NCBI GenBank assembly: GCA_025526935.1
Contig: JAHLKD010000008.1
Location: 1 to 64,000, forward strand
DNA: 64,000 nucleotides
Direction: 5' to 3'
Source of the DNA: Cladochytrium replicatum
Taxonomy: Eukaryota; Chytridiomycota; Chytridiomycetes; Cladochytriales; Cladochytriaceae
This document shows positions 54,022-64,000 of the stretch, one piece after another. The position numbers and the translations under genes are program-made. Position 1 is the stretch's first letter. The number at the start of each line of letters is the position of its first letter. The notes under the pieces were generated by a model. It saw only the letters and a program-made list of their open reading frames with translations, was not told where the DNA came from and ran no database searches.

Positions 54022-54690
54022 ATCTTATCGACAAGTAAGAAGGCACATCTTGTGATCATTGCGTTGGCGCTAAAATTGGGCACTTGCCAGACCAGCAAGA
54101 TCAAAGCATTGCTCTCTGTGCAAGATGTGCATTGCACGATGCGAGTAAGGGTCTTATGTTCCACAATTTGAGCCGTGCTTTTTTGATTCTCCTTTGCATT
54201 TGTTCCAATGGTCACCACTGTGCATGGAGTAAGTTTGCTGCGGGAGGATTCAGGTTGATGATTGGGATTAATATGATTGTGTAGCTAATAGCTGCGTGGA
54301 ATATGCCAATCAGCGTTGGTTCCTGCTATTCTTACTTTTAACGTACGTTCTCTGTTTCTATGGATCGTATCTCGTTTTCTAGATCTTCCGCGCGGAGATT
54401 ATCAAACGATAGATCTTTTCACTCAGCTCCATACACTCCACCAGTCGACAACGGATTCCAATTTCGTTGTGGCACCGATGGCTGGTATTTTGGACGTTAT
54501 GCGCTCATCGCAATTATTTACGGAACTTCTTACATCCAGATCATGTTCTAGCTGAGTCTTGGCTGGGAGCAGGGCTCTTCATTTTCTTGGCGGTGGGGTT
54601 GTACTTGCTCCAGCCGCTTTGTTTTGGCAGCGGAGTGCAAGGCGTCGAAAAGGAAGGTATTAGAAGTAAGGCACCGACACCAGCATAATG
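53966..54690 (+). CDS. DHHC palmitoyltransferase, SWF1/ZDHHC4-like; possibly broken
   Basis: On the plus strand an exon ending at 54033 (AYAYCRNTYLID) splices over GTAAGA...TTGCCAG to KPARSKHCSLCKMCIARC. After a second intron HHCAW follows, then T-N-SCVEYANQRWFLLFLL and LTYVLCFYGSYLVF; later helices read WYFGRYALIAIIYGTSYI and WLGAGLFIFLAVGLYLLQ. KPARSKHCS is the SWF1/ZDHHC4 signature. Oddities: no AG precedes the HHC exon in the expected place (near 54210), so the Asp of DHHC is not cleanly encoded; the N-terminal helices are not visible; and the first exon lies antisense to the neighbouring DHHC gene. It may be a pseudogene or carry errors. Both ends are approximate. Confidence 0.55.
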
Positions 54691-54699
54691 CAGTTCCGG

Positions 54700-55183
54700 A
54701 ATATTTATGACCGAAGGCCATATCGAAATTTGATGCTCGTCCTGTTCGCAGCACATCTGTAGTGAGAATGAAAATGAACTTGAACATCCCAGTTTCGGGA
54801 TTATCACATTACGAGAGCAGAATTAACGATTAACACATGCTGTCCCTGTGGATTGATTGCACACCTTCACCACCCCATTCTCCTGCACAGCAATTTTTGT
54901 TTTTCTAATTTTAATAATTTATTATTTGAAAATTGTTCGCCTCCTCAGGGTCGTTTCCCCCTTTCACGTTGTGTTCCAACACACACCAAAAAGGAACCTT
55001 ACCGGCCTGCGCTGCATCGAACTCACGTTCGCAATCGCTTGCTGCTCGCTGGTGGACTCCGCCTTATTCTAGTGCATGCTGCACTGCTCCTGAACGGTTC
55101 GTTTGGAGTGAGTCAACAATAGCGATTGTGTGGAAGTTGATGTTCATATTCGCTTTTTACTTTTAGGCCCGAAACAAGGTATC
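54700..55183. other. Intergenic or 3' part of the SWF1-like gene
   Basis: No clear coding motif. The missing C-terminal part of the SWF1-like gene could lie here, but I could not find a TTNE-type motif. Confidence 0.35.
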
Positions 55184-56898
55184 ATGGAGTCGGCTGCATT
55201 GTGGCTGCTCTTCTGGGCAGTACTACCTGCCTTTGTCAGAACGGCATCGTTGCACAGGTTGCATGCTCGACAAGATTCGTCTCCCTCATCTGCTTTTCAA
55301 ATGCAGCTCAGGGTTGATACTGTCAATGTGCAGATTAATCGGTTCGACACTCTCACTGGAATGGTTGATTTTGCTGTTGGAAACAACGTCCAGACTTACG
55401 CAGCGGAGCGTGTTCCTGTGTTCTATAATGACAGTGACCCCACTCGATGGAAGGTACCAATTCACCAGCGACAATATGAGACTTTCACCTCTTACATTTG
55501 TATTATCAAAAGTTTGGAGGAGTCTTGTTTCGGACAAATTGTGGAAACTATAACAGCAGAACGGATTTCAACCCTCTTACACCACAGGGACTTCCTGTGA
55601 TGGCGTACGTCGCTATTAGCTCGAATTGCAGCCTTGAAAATGGGCTTAAGACAACCCTTGGTGCGGCCAACAAAACAACCCTTCGAGGTTTAATATTCGG
55701 GGTCGTAACGGAAGGACGAGCTGATCTTATCAAAGGGATCTTGACCGATGCACTAGCATATAAAGCTTTCCTTGCCAACTCTGAGTACCTCAGAAACAAT
55801 CTAACTGATCGGACTGTGTACTTCCCGACCATCGCTGTCATGGATATTGCTGCTGGAACTGAGATGACAAACCTGGGAAGTTTGTTTAGCTCCGGAAATC
55901 AGGACTACTGGCAGAAAGGCTTCAGAAACAACGACATACTGCAAACACTACAAGTGTCTTTTACAGAACTTCCGCGATCTGTGACTTTATCCGGCTTCAT
56001 CATTGCTGGTATTATTGCAGGAGGTATTGCGATCATTGGCGTAGGAGTGATCGTCTTTTGCACTCGGCGACGTCGGCCTAGAAAGCGACGCACGAACGGC
56101 GCAAGTGATGCCAGTCATCGACCGTTAGACATGGACACCATCACCTACCACTCTCAATACACAACTCAACATACCAAGAGTCGGACCGATCCAGAGCAAA
56201 GTTCCAACTCATATGCGCTCGAGCCCATAAGACCGGAACGAGCAGCGCGGATACTGGGGACCAGCTACACCCCTCGCTCGGACATTGTCAGTGCGTCCGA
56301 CGCAACGCTATTCATGATGGCAGGATCACATCCAAGTAGTTCAGGCCCGTCTGGGACGTCAGTCCTGCACCCAATGCCAACAACTTCCACCGCCATACCA
56401 GCAATACCTCCTGTTGTAACAACGTCGCAACCAGCTTCGCAGACTAGCACCAGCGTGCGTCCGAATACATGGACAGTACCAGCACCGCTCTTGACGGACT
56501 TGCAGATCAACAGCATGATGAATACACCCGGAGGCTTCATGCGTGCACCAACGTCTCCGCAATTGTTTGTCGGAGGTGGGTTTGGTGAGCAGCAAGTGCA
56601 GTTCCCGGAGCAAGGGAAGACAAATGTCCCCTCGCGACCGCCAGATACGTGGAGCAACCCTGGCGGCAGTAGGAACGTTCAGTCTTCATCGAGAGTATCT
56701 TCGGGTCCAAGCAGCGGGATCAACGCTGGAGCGAGTAGTGGTGTCAGCGGGCTTTCGATGGGAAGCGGAGCTGCAGGAGGGGACGTATCGGTCGAGGAGG
56801 AAGTGGAGGCGAAGAAACGTGTGCAGCAGAAAAAAGACGACGATTTGGATCCACCAGAACAGCATGACTCGTGGACAATGCCAACGCCATTATGGTGA
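55184..56898 (+). CDS. Secreted-type single-pass membrane protein, unknown family
   Basis: Exons 55184-55453 and 55513-56898, joined by a 59-bp intron (GTACCA...CAAAAG) at phase 0, give 551 residues. A signal peptide starts it (MESAALWLLFWAVLPAFVRT). The ectodomain (~25-265) has cysteines in TNCGNY and SSNCSLEN and N-glycosylation sites (NCS, NKT, NLT). Its segment VMAYVAISSNCSLENGLKT to LRGLIFGVV resembles a protease-associated (PA) fold, as in PA-TM-RING proteins, but that is a guess. One membrane segment (FIIAGIIAGGIAIIGVGVIV) precedes CTRRRRPRKRR. The ~270-residue cytoplasmic tail is rich in Ser, Thr, Pro and Gly, contains three TW-P motifs (NTWTVPAPL, DTWSNPG, DSWTMPTPLW), and has no RING. 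Confidence 0.7.
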
Positions 56899-57847
56899 TC
56901 AGGCGGCTTCAACATTCATAAAACGCATCGGAGGGCATTTAAGTGCTTGCGTTTGAGAATATGGGAAACTGTGTTTGCGTTTTTTTTTTGGTTCCCCTGT
57001 TTCGAGCCTCTGACTACAAATCTGCTTCCAGACTTCCTGCTCTTCGTTCAGTTCGATGCTCAACATTACCGGCGGCCTTGTCGCTTATTCAGCTTTCTGC
57101 CATTTGACTTTCTATTATTCCGTTTTAACAGTCATTGCGAACTGGTGTTTGATGTATTGTTTTCCTTTTCAGATTCTATAACATACATGCATGTGCCCCT
57201 TCTACAATTCCCTTATGTCCTGTGCTTTTTCACTCCTCATCGTCGCTTCTCCCCTGAGACCATTGTCATATCCTCCTGATTCCGCCGTATTACTAGTTGT
57301 AGTAGAAAGTGAGTTTGGTTCTGCTGGTTGCTGTTGAAACTTGGCTTCAAATTGTGTACATCCCTTCCCCCTCAAAGCTCTCCTTTTTATGGGTGCAAAT
57401 ACTATCCTTTTCTCCGTTTTGTGCACTGAGAAGTGCAAAGCTTCTTTTTCGTGTCTTCTTGCCGTGTGTTCTTTTTTTGGGCGCGCCAGTTGAGTTTGTT
57501 TATAATGTAATTCTAGTTTGAGGGAGACATTGATCGAGTATTCTTACCTTTGCACCACTTGGAGTAGATGAGGAAACTGAATAAATGGTGAAAATACGGT
57601 CTGTCTACACTGGTACTGACCCATTATTATTGTCATCAAGAATCACCCATGTATTCTACACATCAACTCAGCAACTTTGTGCCAACGGAAATGTACGAGT
57701 TCATGAAGAACCAGACCAGTACAGGTTTTGCAAAAAAAGAAAATCTTTCCCAAAAAAGTATGTGAGTGCCGATGGAAAATTACAGATTGGAAACCGGTTC
57801 AGAAATGTCAACACGTCGAAACTGCTCCCAAGTTAATATCTATCCTC
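56899..57847. other. Convergent intergenic region, no gene seen
   Basis: T-rich DNA between two convergent genes. Some short open stretches exist on both strands but none shows a motif or splice context. Confidence 0.5.
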
Positions 57848-59022
57848 TTATTGGATGAGCTTCTTGAGGCTGGAGATGGCAGATGACAGGATATCAATGA
57901 CATTCTGGAGAGTGCTCTTAGTGTCATTGTTGTTGTTCCCGCCGTTGTTGTTGTTGTTCCCGCCGTTGTTGTTGTTGTTCCCGCCGTTGTTGTTGTTGTT
58001 CCCGCCGTTGTTGTTGTTGTTCCCGCCGTTGTTGTTGTTGTTCCCGCCGTTGTTGTTGTTGTTCCCGCCGTTGTTGTTGTTGTTCCCGCCGTTGTTGTTG
58101 TTGTTCCCGCCGTTGTTGTTGTTGTTCCCACCATTGTTGTTGTTGTTGTTGCCGCCGTTGTTGTTGTTGTTCCCACCATTGTTGTTGTTGTTACCGCCGT
58201 TGTTGTTGTTGTTACCGCCGTTGTTGTTGTTGTTGTTACCGCCGTTGTTGTTGTTGTTGTTGTTGTTACCGCCGTTGTTGTTGTTATTGTTACCGCCGTT
58301 GTTGTTGTTGTTATCGTCATCATTACCCTCGCCGATTCCAGGGATTTCAGTCACCTGTGCGCTGCGGGTGGTAGTGGTTGTCTTTGTCTTCTTCGTCTTT
58401 GTGGTCTTCTTGGTGGTAGTTTTCCCGATCAGGTTGTTACCGCCACCGTTGTTACCGCCGTTGCCGGCGTTTCCACCGTTGCCGGCGTTTCCACCGTTCT
58501 TCTTCTCGAGAATGGCGATGGCTTGGTCGAAAATCTGAAGAGGATAATTAGGGCTTAATAATCGATTCGAAATCTATGAACCTACGGTAATAAGGTTGTT
58601 CTTAATGTCGTCGAACTTGGCGTTGTTGCCGACATTGTTGTTACCGCCGTTGTTGTTGTTTCCGGTATTACCACCGTTGTTATTGTTACCGCCGTTGTTG
58701 TTGTTGTTACCACCGTTGTTGTTGTTGTTGTTGTTGTTGTTATTACCGCCGTTGTTGTTGTTGTTACCGCCGTTGTTTCCAGAACCAGCGCTGGCTTTGT
58801 TCAATATATCCAACGCCTGAGAAAAGATTGACGACAGCTCGGAAGCTAGTTGAGAGCCGGCAGCCTGTCGACGAGCCAACCTTCGAGATGGGTTCTGCGT
58901 ACCTCAGTCAGTCTTTCACTTGAAGAAAAAATAAGCTCTGCACGGTCACATACCAACTCTGAAGCATTGATCGACACAGCCAGAATGGCAAACAGGAAGA
59001 GTACGACGGAGAGCAGACGCAT
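57848..59022 (-). CDS. Asn/Gly-rich secreted protein with three short helices
   Basis: Exons 59022-58954, 58894-58586 and 58534-57848 give 354 residues. A signal peptide opens it (MRLL SVVLFLFAILAVSINAS). A dibasic LARRQ near 30 could be a processing site. Three amphipathic segments follow, separated by Asn/Gly linkers: ASELSSIFSQALDILNKAS (~40-58); AKFDDIKNNLIT joined to IFDQAIAILEKK (~114-138); and at the C-terminus LQNVIDILSSAISSLKKLIQ. The linkers are NNNNGG repeats, and a Lys/Thr tract (TTTKKTTKTKK) lies near 165. There are no cysteines in the mature part. I do not know the family. A wall-associated, adhesive or self-assembling role is conceivable. Confidence 0.75.
57925..58320. repeat. 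15-18-bp tandem repeat coding (NNNNGG)n
   Basis: Units such as GTTGTTGTTGTTCCCGCC repeat without break through the third exon of the Asn-rich gene. Wobble changes (CCC to ACC at the Gly codon) and unit-length changes of 3 bp keep the frame. Two smaller blocks at 58440-58500 and 58620-58790 belong to the same gene. Confidence 0.9.
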
Positions 59023-59580
59023 TGCGGGCGAGTTAGTTCTGGATGTTGGTAGCAGGTACAGGTTGTGATGTGGTGGCAATCGTGTTGGGCCGTGGCGTAA
59101 ACGGGCCGTTGTGCGGCCAACAAAATTTGTGGAAAAAGGAAATTTAAATTGGGGACACCCTGAAGTCACAAGGAATTGCCTCAGCATTGGAATTCCATAT
59201 TCTTCAATCTCAACACTATCTCTAACCAGTATGCATCCGCACCGAAGAGTTGTAACCAAGCTCATCGCCTGGACGTAATAGTTTTGCTGCATCGCAGTTC
59301 GCACATCGAGGCAGATCTCACCTGTCTGCAATGAACATTAAGTCAGATAGTATCCCTGCCCTCCTCAAAAAAGTATTCACCTTAAAATGCACGTTTGGAT
59401 GTCCTCCTCGTCCACCGGGCCAAGCTCAAGTACTGCAACCCATCCATCTCCACCCTGCAAACATTAAGCTAGAATAAAAAATCGCCTGGACGATCGGCTG
59501 CACTCCAACCACTGGCCCTAAATATATTTGTGAGTGTGGCCATTGCTAAGCCACGTGTAAGGGTGTATGCAATCGTCGTA
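59023..59580. other. Intergenic, upstream of the Asn-rich gene
   Basis: No gene recognised. Contains the presumed promoter of the Asn-rich gene and the 3' side of NUBPL. Confidence 0.4.
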
Positions 59581-60806
59581 TCATGTTATTGGCTGTGATC
59601 CCGCAGACAACTTGCGGTCATTCTCCAGTTCATCCCACAGTATCTCTGCTAAACTCTTGTAAATCCTAGCTGTCTGCTTCAGCCCATCCAACTCATTGTG
59701 AGAATGATGATTGTGATCCTCAACGTCATCATACATCAGTGCAACAGGTTTTCCTTCGTCAGAAAGAGCCGCAACACCAGGTAAGAGTGGAAGTTCGCCA
59801 AGAACTGTCGTGCCAAAATTTTGAGCCATAGCCTCGATACCGGATGCTCCCTCTGATCTTGCAAAGATGCGTGTCTGGTGATGGCACTTTTCACATGTGA
59901 AGAAAGACATGTTGTTAACCATTCCAAGAATCTGAAATGGAGAATTAAGCACGAGAAGTCTATTTAGATAAAGAAGAACTCACCGGGACATTGAGTTGTC
60001 TGAACATCCCAGCCGCTTTCCTTGCATCTGCTAACGCAATATCTTGTGGGGTCGACACAAGCAAAGCTCCAGAAATCGGAACTAATTGGGCGATCGACAG
60101 ATGCGTATCTCCTGTTCCCGGCGGCATGTCTATGACCAGCACGTCGGTATCACTCCAGTCCACTTGTCTTAGGAGTTGCTCCACCGCTTTCATGACCTAT
60201 GAAACCGGTCAGAGAACTTATTTGATGACAATAGATATGAGAATAGATCACCATCAATCCTCTCCAGACGACTGGCGCGTTTTCACCGACAAGAAACCCC
60301 ATGGACATGCACTTGATCCCGTAATTCACCAATGGTCTCATTCGGCCCGCTTAATCAAGATTTAGAATGAGTCCATTTCACTCAAGACTGTTTCTACCTG
60401 AATCGATCTCAGGAGATCCTTTCAGGTTCATCATCATCGGAATGGACGGACCAAACAAATCCGCGTCAAGTAATCCGACTCTCAATTTCCTTCCGACTTG
60501 TTCTCGCTGTGGGAGTAGGCTGAGGGCCACCGCAATGTTTGCCGAAACCGTCGACTTTCCGACACCACCCTTTCCTGAAGCTACCGCCAAAATGTGTCGC
60601 ACGCCTGGGAGAGCCTGCGAGCGGGGAAGCCCCCGCTGCATGCGCGGTATTTTTGAGACATCGAGCTTTGATGATCCAGCTGCAGCCGATGAATGAGTCC
60701 GAAAGCCGAAACTAAATTTTTGAGAGAAACGAAGTTGCATTTTTGTGGCTTGGGTTGTGGTAACGAAATATGGCAAACATTGCTCAATCCAAAGCGGTCG
60801 AATCAT
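59581..60806 (-). CDS. IND1: NUBPL/IND1, mitochondrial Fe-S P-loop protein
   Basis: Exons 60806-60398, 60349-60252, 60196-59984 and 59931-59581 give ~356 residues. The Mrp/NBP35-type P-loop is [18 protein letters not shown]. Then [46 protein letters not shown]-type [17 protein letters not shown], and [18 protein letters not shown]. The Fe-S binding CxxC is in [14 protein letters not shown], followed by [11 protein letters not shown]. The N-terminal ~65 residues are basic, Ser/Arg-rich and poor in acid, as expected for a mitochondrial presequence. IND1 delivers 4Fe-4S clusters to respiratory complex I, so presence of the gene suggests complex I is retained. The start is chosen at 60806; the ATG at 60740 is an alternative. 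Confidence 0.9.
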
Positions 60807-61159
60807 GTCGACACAATCCAAAAAATCGTGTGAGGATATGGATCATCATAGCTTCCAAGACTTCCGCTCTCGTCGTTTACGGTCTAAAGTGCGGACTTGG
60901 TTAGCGAAAGTCCTCCTGAGGTAATGGCGATAGGCAACGATTCTTCGAAACCAAGGGAAGAATTATGTCATGTTATCTCTCGCACCACTTTCTTTAATAG
61001 CATAACACACATGAATAGATTTGTGAATGGAGAGCCTTGTCATTCATTCCCTTTTCACGAAGTGTTTGTTGTTGTCAGCACTTCTCATAGACAAGCCAAA
61101 AAAAAGTATATGTGCCTTGAAAAGCGAAGAAGCGCCTTATCCCCAGGTTGGTATTGGAA
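60807..61159. other. Intergenic, no gene seen
   Basis: Presumed promoter of NUBPL/IND1 on its left; otherwise nothing recognised. Confidence 0.4.
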
Positions 61160-61860
61160 TGTCGTAAATAGATGGTTTTTCTAACTTCACTGGATTTATT
61201 GAGAAAGACTGTTCTCCTTTTATAGAGCAGAAATGGCAAAGGAAACATCTTGAAAGTAGGAAAAGGGAAAAGTAGGAAGAAACAGAAACTTTTAACTTTC
61301 CAAATCAGGTAAACAATCAAGAAGATGAATGATTCAGTGGTTCAGGTGTAATTGAGCTTCTCCAATTACGACACTCCCCCTACAACTGAACTGTGAAGAA
61401 ACAAAAAGTAAGAGGTCAAATGGAATCACAAAAGGGTTAAATTGAACTGAATTCCATTTTCAATAGAAAGCATAGATAGAAACAGTGATTTGTATGCCAA
61501 ATATACTGAAACTCTCTTTCTGTTGCAGGTGCGCTTCCAAACCACCTATTTTGTGCAAGGTTTCGATCCTGGAAAAGGGGACATCCAATTTACTGGCTCC
61601 CAATTCCAGGACACCTGTACTACTCCAAATGTCAATTTCCGGTACAGCTTTGCTGAGTATTATCAACGCCGATTTGACAAAGCACATGTTTGAACCATGT
61701 TTTGTTTCCCTTTTTATGTTAACCAACCCAGATCCCAAGTTTGTTTCTTTAATAATACTGCAACTGCAATTGCTGTCACTGCTGCAAGAATCTAGCGATC
61801 TAGAAGACCTTGAGAGACTGCTGTTAACCTCAACTGGCACAGAAACAATTGTGCTCAACA
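61160..61860 (-). mobile_element. Copia-like 3' end: LTR, polypurine tract and pol tail (fossil)
   Basis: The 214-bp LTR at 61160-61373 lies in minus orientation, with ends TGTCGTAA/TTTACGACA. It matches the solo LTR at 26159-26377. Directly upstream of it (61374-61382) is TAGGGGGAG, a Copia-style polypurine tract. Further right the minus strand encodes a stretch up to 61861 that resembles the end of a Copia RNase H region. The 5' part of the element and its other LTR are not seen, so the copy is truncated. Confidence 0.6.
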
Positions 61861-61899
61861 TGATCTATATGACCTGAGAAACAACATTCAAACTGCCCA

Positions 61900-63072
61900 A
61901 AAGGCCGCAACACAGAGCCCTTTTCATGTTTGCTCTAATCTTTGTTTGGCGGAGCATAACAGTGCCAACTGAGAATTGTTGGATTCATGTTCACGATAAG
62001 CATATTGTTCACTGGCGGTTTAGCGATCAATATTCATGAGCTAGCATACCTGAGAACGGTTCTTGCGTGCATCTACAGAGCAGTACACCAGTTCTGGAAA
62101 GATCAGACAAAGCACTGTCAATGATTCGTGCAGGAAAATCTGCGAACTCGTGTGACTTGAAGAACTGCGAGCAGAAGGGTCACCGCACAAAGTAAACGTG
62201 TTGGCTGCGATGTAGAGAAAAGTAAAGAGGACAGCCCGATGATGTGCACTCATCTGAAATGTCACTTGATGTGGTCAGGTTTCCGGGTGTGTGGCGATTT
62301 TGCTCCACCTCGTTTTAAATACGGATCTGCCCTCGTTTCCTCATGATTCTTTGTCAAAATTTGACAAGCTTGAGCCTTGGGTGCTTGCTAGAATATGTTG
62401 CTTGAAGTGGTCAGGTTTCTTGGGAGGTCGATTTGTTCCAGTTTGTTTTGAAACACTATCCAGCCTTTTATTTGCTACAATTTCCGAATTCTTTTGCCCC
62501 GATCTGATAAAATGGTTCAGATTAAAGATGTGTTTTGATGTCACATACATACAGATAGGTGGTCAGACGTATAATTGGTGTCTGGATTAATAACCAACAC
62601 GCAGGCTGCGCAAACAGGAGTTTTTGTGCGGTGGCTTAAAACATCAAGCTCAAAACATCAAACTGAGCTATTTTCTCATGGGGACATCCAATTTTCCGTC
62701 ACACACACACACACCATTTCCATAACAGGATTTCTGTGCATAAAAGCTGCCTGATGAGGACAAGGGGAAGCGTTACCCCACTTCAGAAAAGGGGATATTC
62801 CTCTGGAGGAGGAGGTGGTAGTGCTGAAAGCTTGCGCGTGAGGAGACATATGAGATCCGCGCCAGTTTGGGGCTGAAGCCTTTCAGAGACTAAAATTTCG
62901 CTCCTGAACTTTATGACACATTATCCTTTGAAGTCCACCAGAAGAAATATCTTCCTAGCTTGGTGCAAGGGTCCTTCGATATCTCTGTGTATGAGGGCTG
63001 TGCACGATGTGAAATTTTAGTGCCCATGATGCCGAGGTTTAAGGCGCACCAGCATCCTCTGAGCACTGAACC
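61900..63072. other. Intergenic, no gene supported
   Basis: A minus-strand stretch at 62041-62265 (74 codons) begins with a hydrophobic signal-like segment (VLFTFLYIAANTFTLC), but no family or splice partner was found. A CA repeat lies near 62703. CATAAAAG near 62739 could serve as a TATA box for the next gene, though it is far from its ATG. Confidence 0.4.
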
Positions 63073-64000
63073 ATGAAGTTCGGAGCAGCTCTACTTTCCC
63101 TGCTAACTCTCGCTTTGGTGGATGCCCGACCATCTGTTCCTGCATCCGTCAGCCGTGCAGAACGTCTTACAAGTCTCGATTCTGCAATTGTTCCGGTAAC
63201 CGATATCAGTGGGCACTGTATCGTTCATTTAACCATGAAACCTAGACCGTTGTATTCAGAAACGTAAGCGGGGTCCGAACTATCCTTTTCGATGATGCGA
63301 CCGGCGATCTTTTAGCTCTTGCCCGCGATTTGCAGTCGATCGTATCTATTTACGAAGACCCCGTTGGCTCAAATCAGTACAAGTCATCCACGATTCTTTC
63401 AGCTTCTGGTGTTGGGCTCAACCATGGCATGGCGCTGAGAGATGGATATGTATACGCTTCCACGCCCACTCAGGTAGATAAGATGCTCGAGGTTAACACA
63501 ATTGATTTATCCGAACTTCTCGAAATTCAGGTCATTCGTTGGAAGTACATTGCTCGCAAGGAGTCCTCCATAACGGAACAGCAGGTGGTAGTCGATGGCA
63601 TGGACGGTAGCGGACATGCAACGCGTACCATTCTCTTTTCTCCGGATGGAGCATACTTGTATATTTCAATCGGGTCTGTTGATAACGTCGATGGAATAAA
63701 CTCCCGCGGTTCGGTGCGGAGGTTTGCTTGGGGGACGGTGGCGAGCGAAGCGAGTCGCACAGGACTTCCGATGCAGTTCTCCGCCGCAGAGATGTGGGCC
63801 AGCGGAGTGAGAAATGCAGTCGCCTTGGGATTCGACCCACTCAACAGACTTTGGGAAGCTGGTAAGGAACGAGATTTTGAACTTTAGCGTGAGCTAAAAT
63901 CTTGTACTCAGATAATGGTCCAGATGACCTCGAGCGCACAGATCTTGGAGCAACCATCTATCCTGATAATCCTGCTGAAGGTGATTTCAATGATCTTTCG
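63073..64000 (+). CDS. Secreted glucose/sorbosone dehydrogenase-like protein, runs off the window
   Basis: Exons 63073-63195, 63246-63473, 63531-63861 and 63912 to beyond 64000. A signal peptide opens it (MKFGAALLSLLTLALVDA). Beta-propeller motifs of the sorbosone dehydrogenase family follow: VRTILFDDATGDLLALARD, GVGLNHGMALRDGYVYAST, HATRTILFSPDGAYLYISIG, SVDNVDGINSRGSVRRFAWG, MWASGVRNAVALGFDP, and ADNGPDDLERTDLGATIY with DNPAEGDFN at the edge. The family oxidises sugars or aldoses, often with PQQ; the cofactor site cannot be judged here. The second intron (63474-63530) is 57 bp and stop-free, so retention would not break the frame. The 3' end is outside the window. Confidence 0.82.

Noticed and set aside
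57855-58538. Plus-strand Leu/Pro-rich protein
   Set aside because: It is the antisense of the Asn-codon repeats of the secreted protein; long open frames opposite such repeats are an artefact of composition.
61460-61877. Independent host gene on either strand
   Set aside because: Both open frames lie just upstream of an LTR with a polypurine tract; they are better explained as the tail of the retroelement.

Overview
This window is nuclear DNA of a fungus, most likely a zoosporic (chytrid-like) one. Genes carry many short GT-AG introns of about 45-60 bp, and both strands are used. The tRNA is eukaryotic. The named orthologues are opisthokont or fungal in character: nicotianamine synthase, SPO22/ZIP4, TEX261/SVP26, HAL5-type kinase, and FBXO3-like F-box proteins. 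The tryptophan-rich ankyrin-like repeats (GHxEVLxWWxxSGL) are common in chytrids. The lineage is inference; the eukaryotic gene structure is read directly.

Layout. 1-15020 is a nest of mobile elements around one tRNA-Pro gene. It holds Copia fragments, a small non-autonomous LTR element with matching target duplications, an interleaved LINE/SINE cluster, and a 5.9-kb hAT transposon. The hAT transposase ORF is open and is bracketed by two inverted arrays of a 97-bp repeat, with a second unknown protein outside one array. 15405-25117 holds a Cys-rich membrane protein, broken ankyrin-like sequence carrying a Copia piece, and two of three FBXO3-like genes. 25120-33070 is a second transposon nest (minisatellite, solo LTR, Ty3/gypsy relic, rearranged hAT relic, LINE), separating the third FBXO3-like gene (33070-36440) from its sisters. 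37026-63072 is mostly ordinary gene-dense host DNA: a kelch/TM/SH3 protein, nicotianamine synthase, a SPO22/ZIP4-like gene, a HAL5/NPR1-like kinase, APRT, PSMG2, TEX261/SVP26, a TRIC-like channel, two head-to-head DHHC palmitoyltransferases, a single-pass surface protein, an Asn-rich secreted protein and NUBPL/IND1, with one LTR fragment at 61160-61860. At the right edge a secreted sugar-dehydrogenase-like gene runs out of the window.

How the genes relate. The genes do not form one pathway. The clearest local logic is duplication: three F-box/SUKH/ApaG proteins, each with four introns at the same positions and phases, diverged and were then pushed apart by transposons. Several genes face the cell surface or secretory pathway (Cys-rich membrane protein, kelch/SH3 protein, surface protein, Asn-rich protein, TEX261, DHHC enzymes, sugar dehydrogenase).

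The most novel items are the hAT element with inverted arrays and an accessory ORF, the FBXO3-like triplet with a fast-changing insert inside the SUKH region, the PSMG2 in-frame UGA that sits in a hairpin loop, the 14-nt microexons that split the DHHC motif, and the antisense ambiguity between the two DHHC genes. Exon joins are deduced by eye from splice signals, frame and family motifs; no searches were run.
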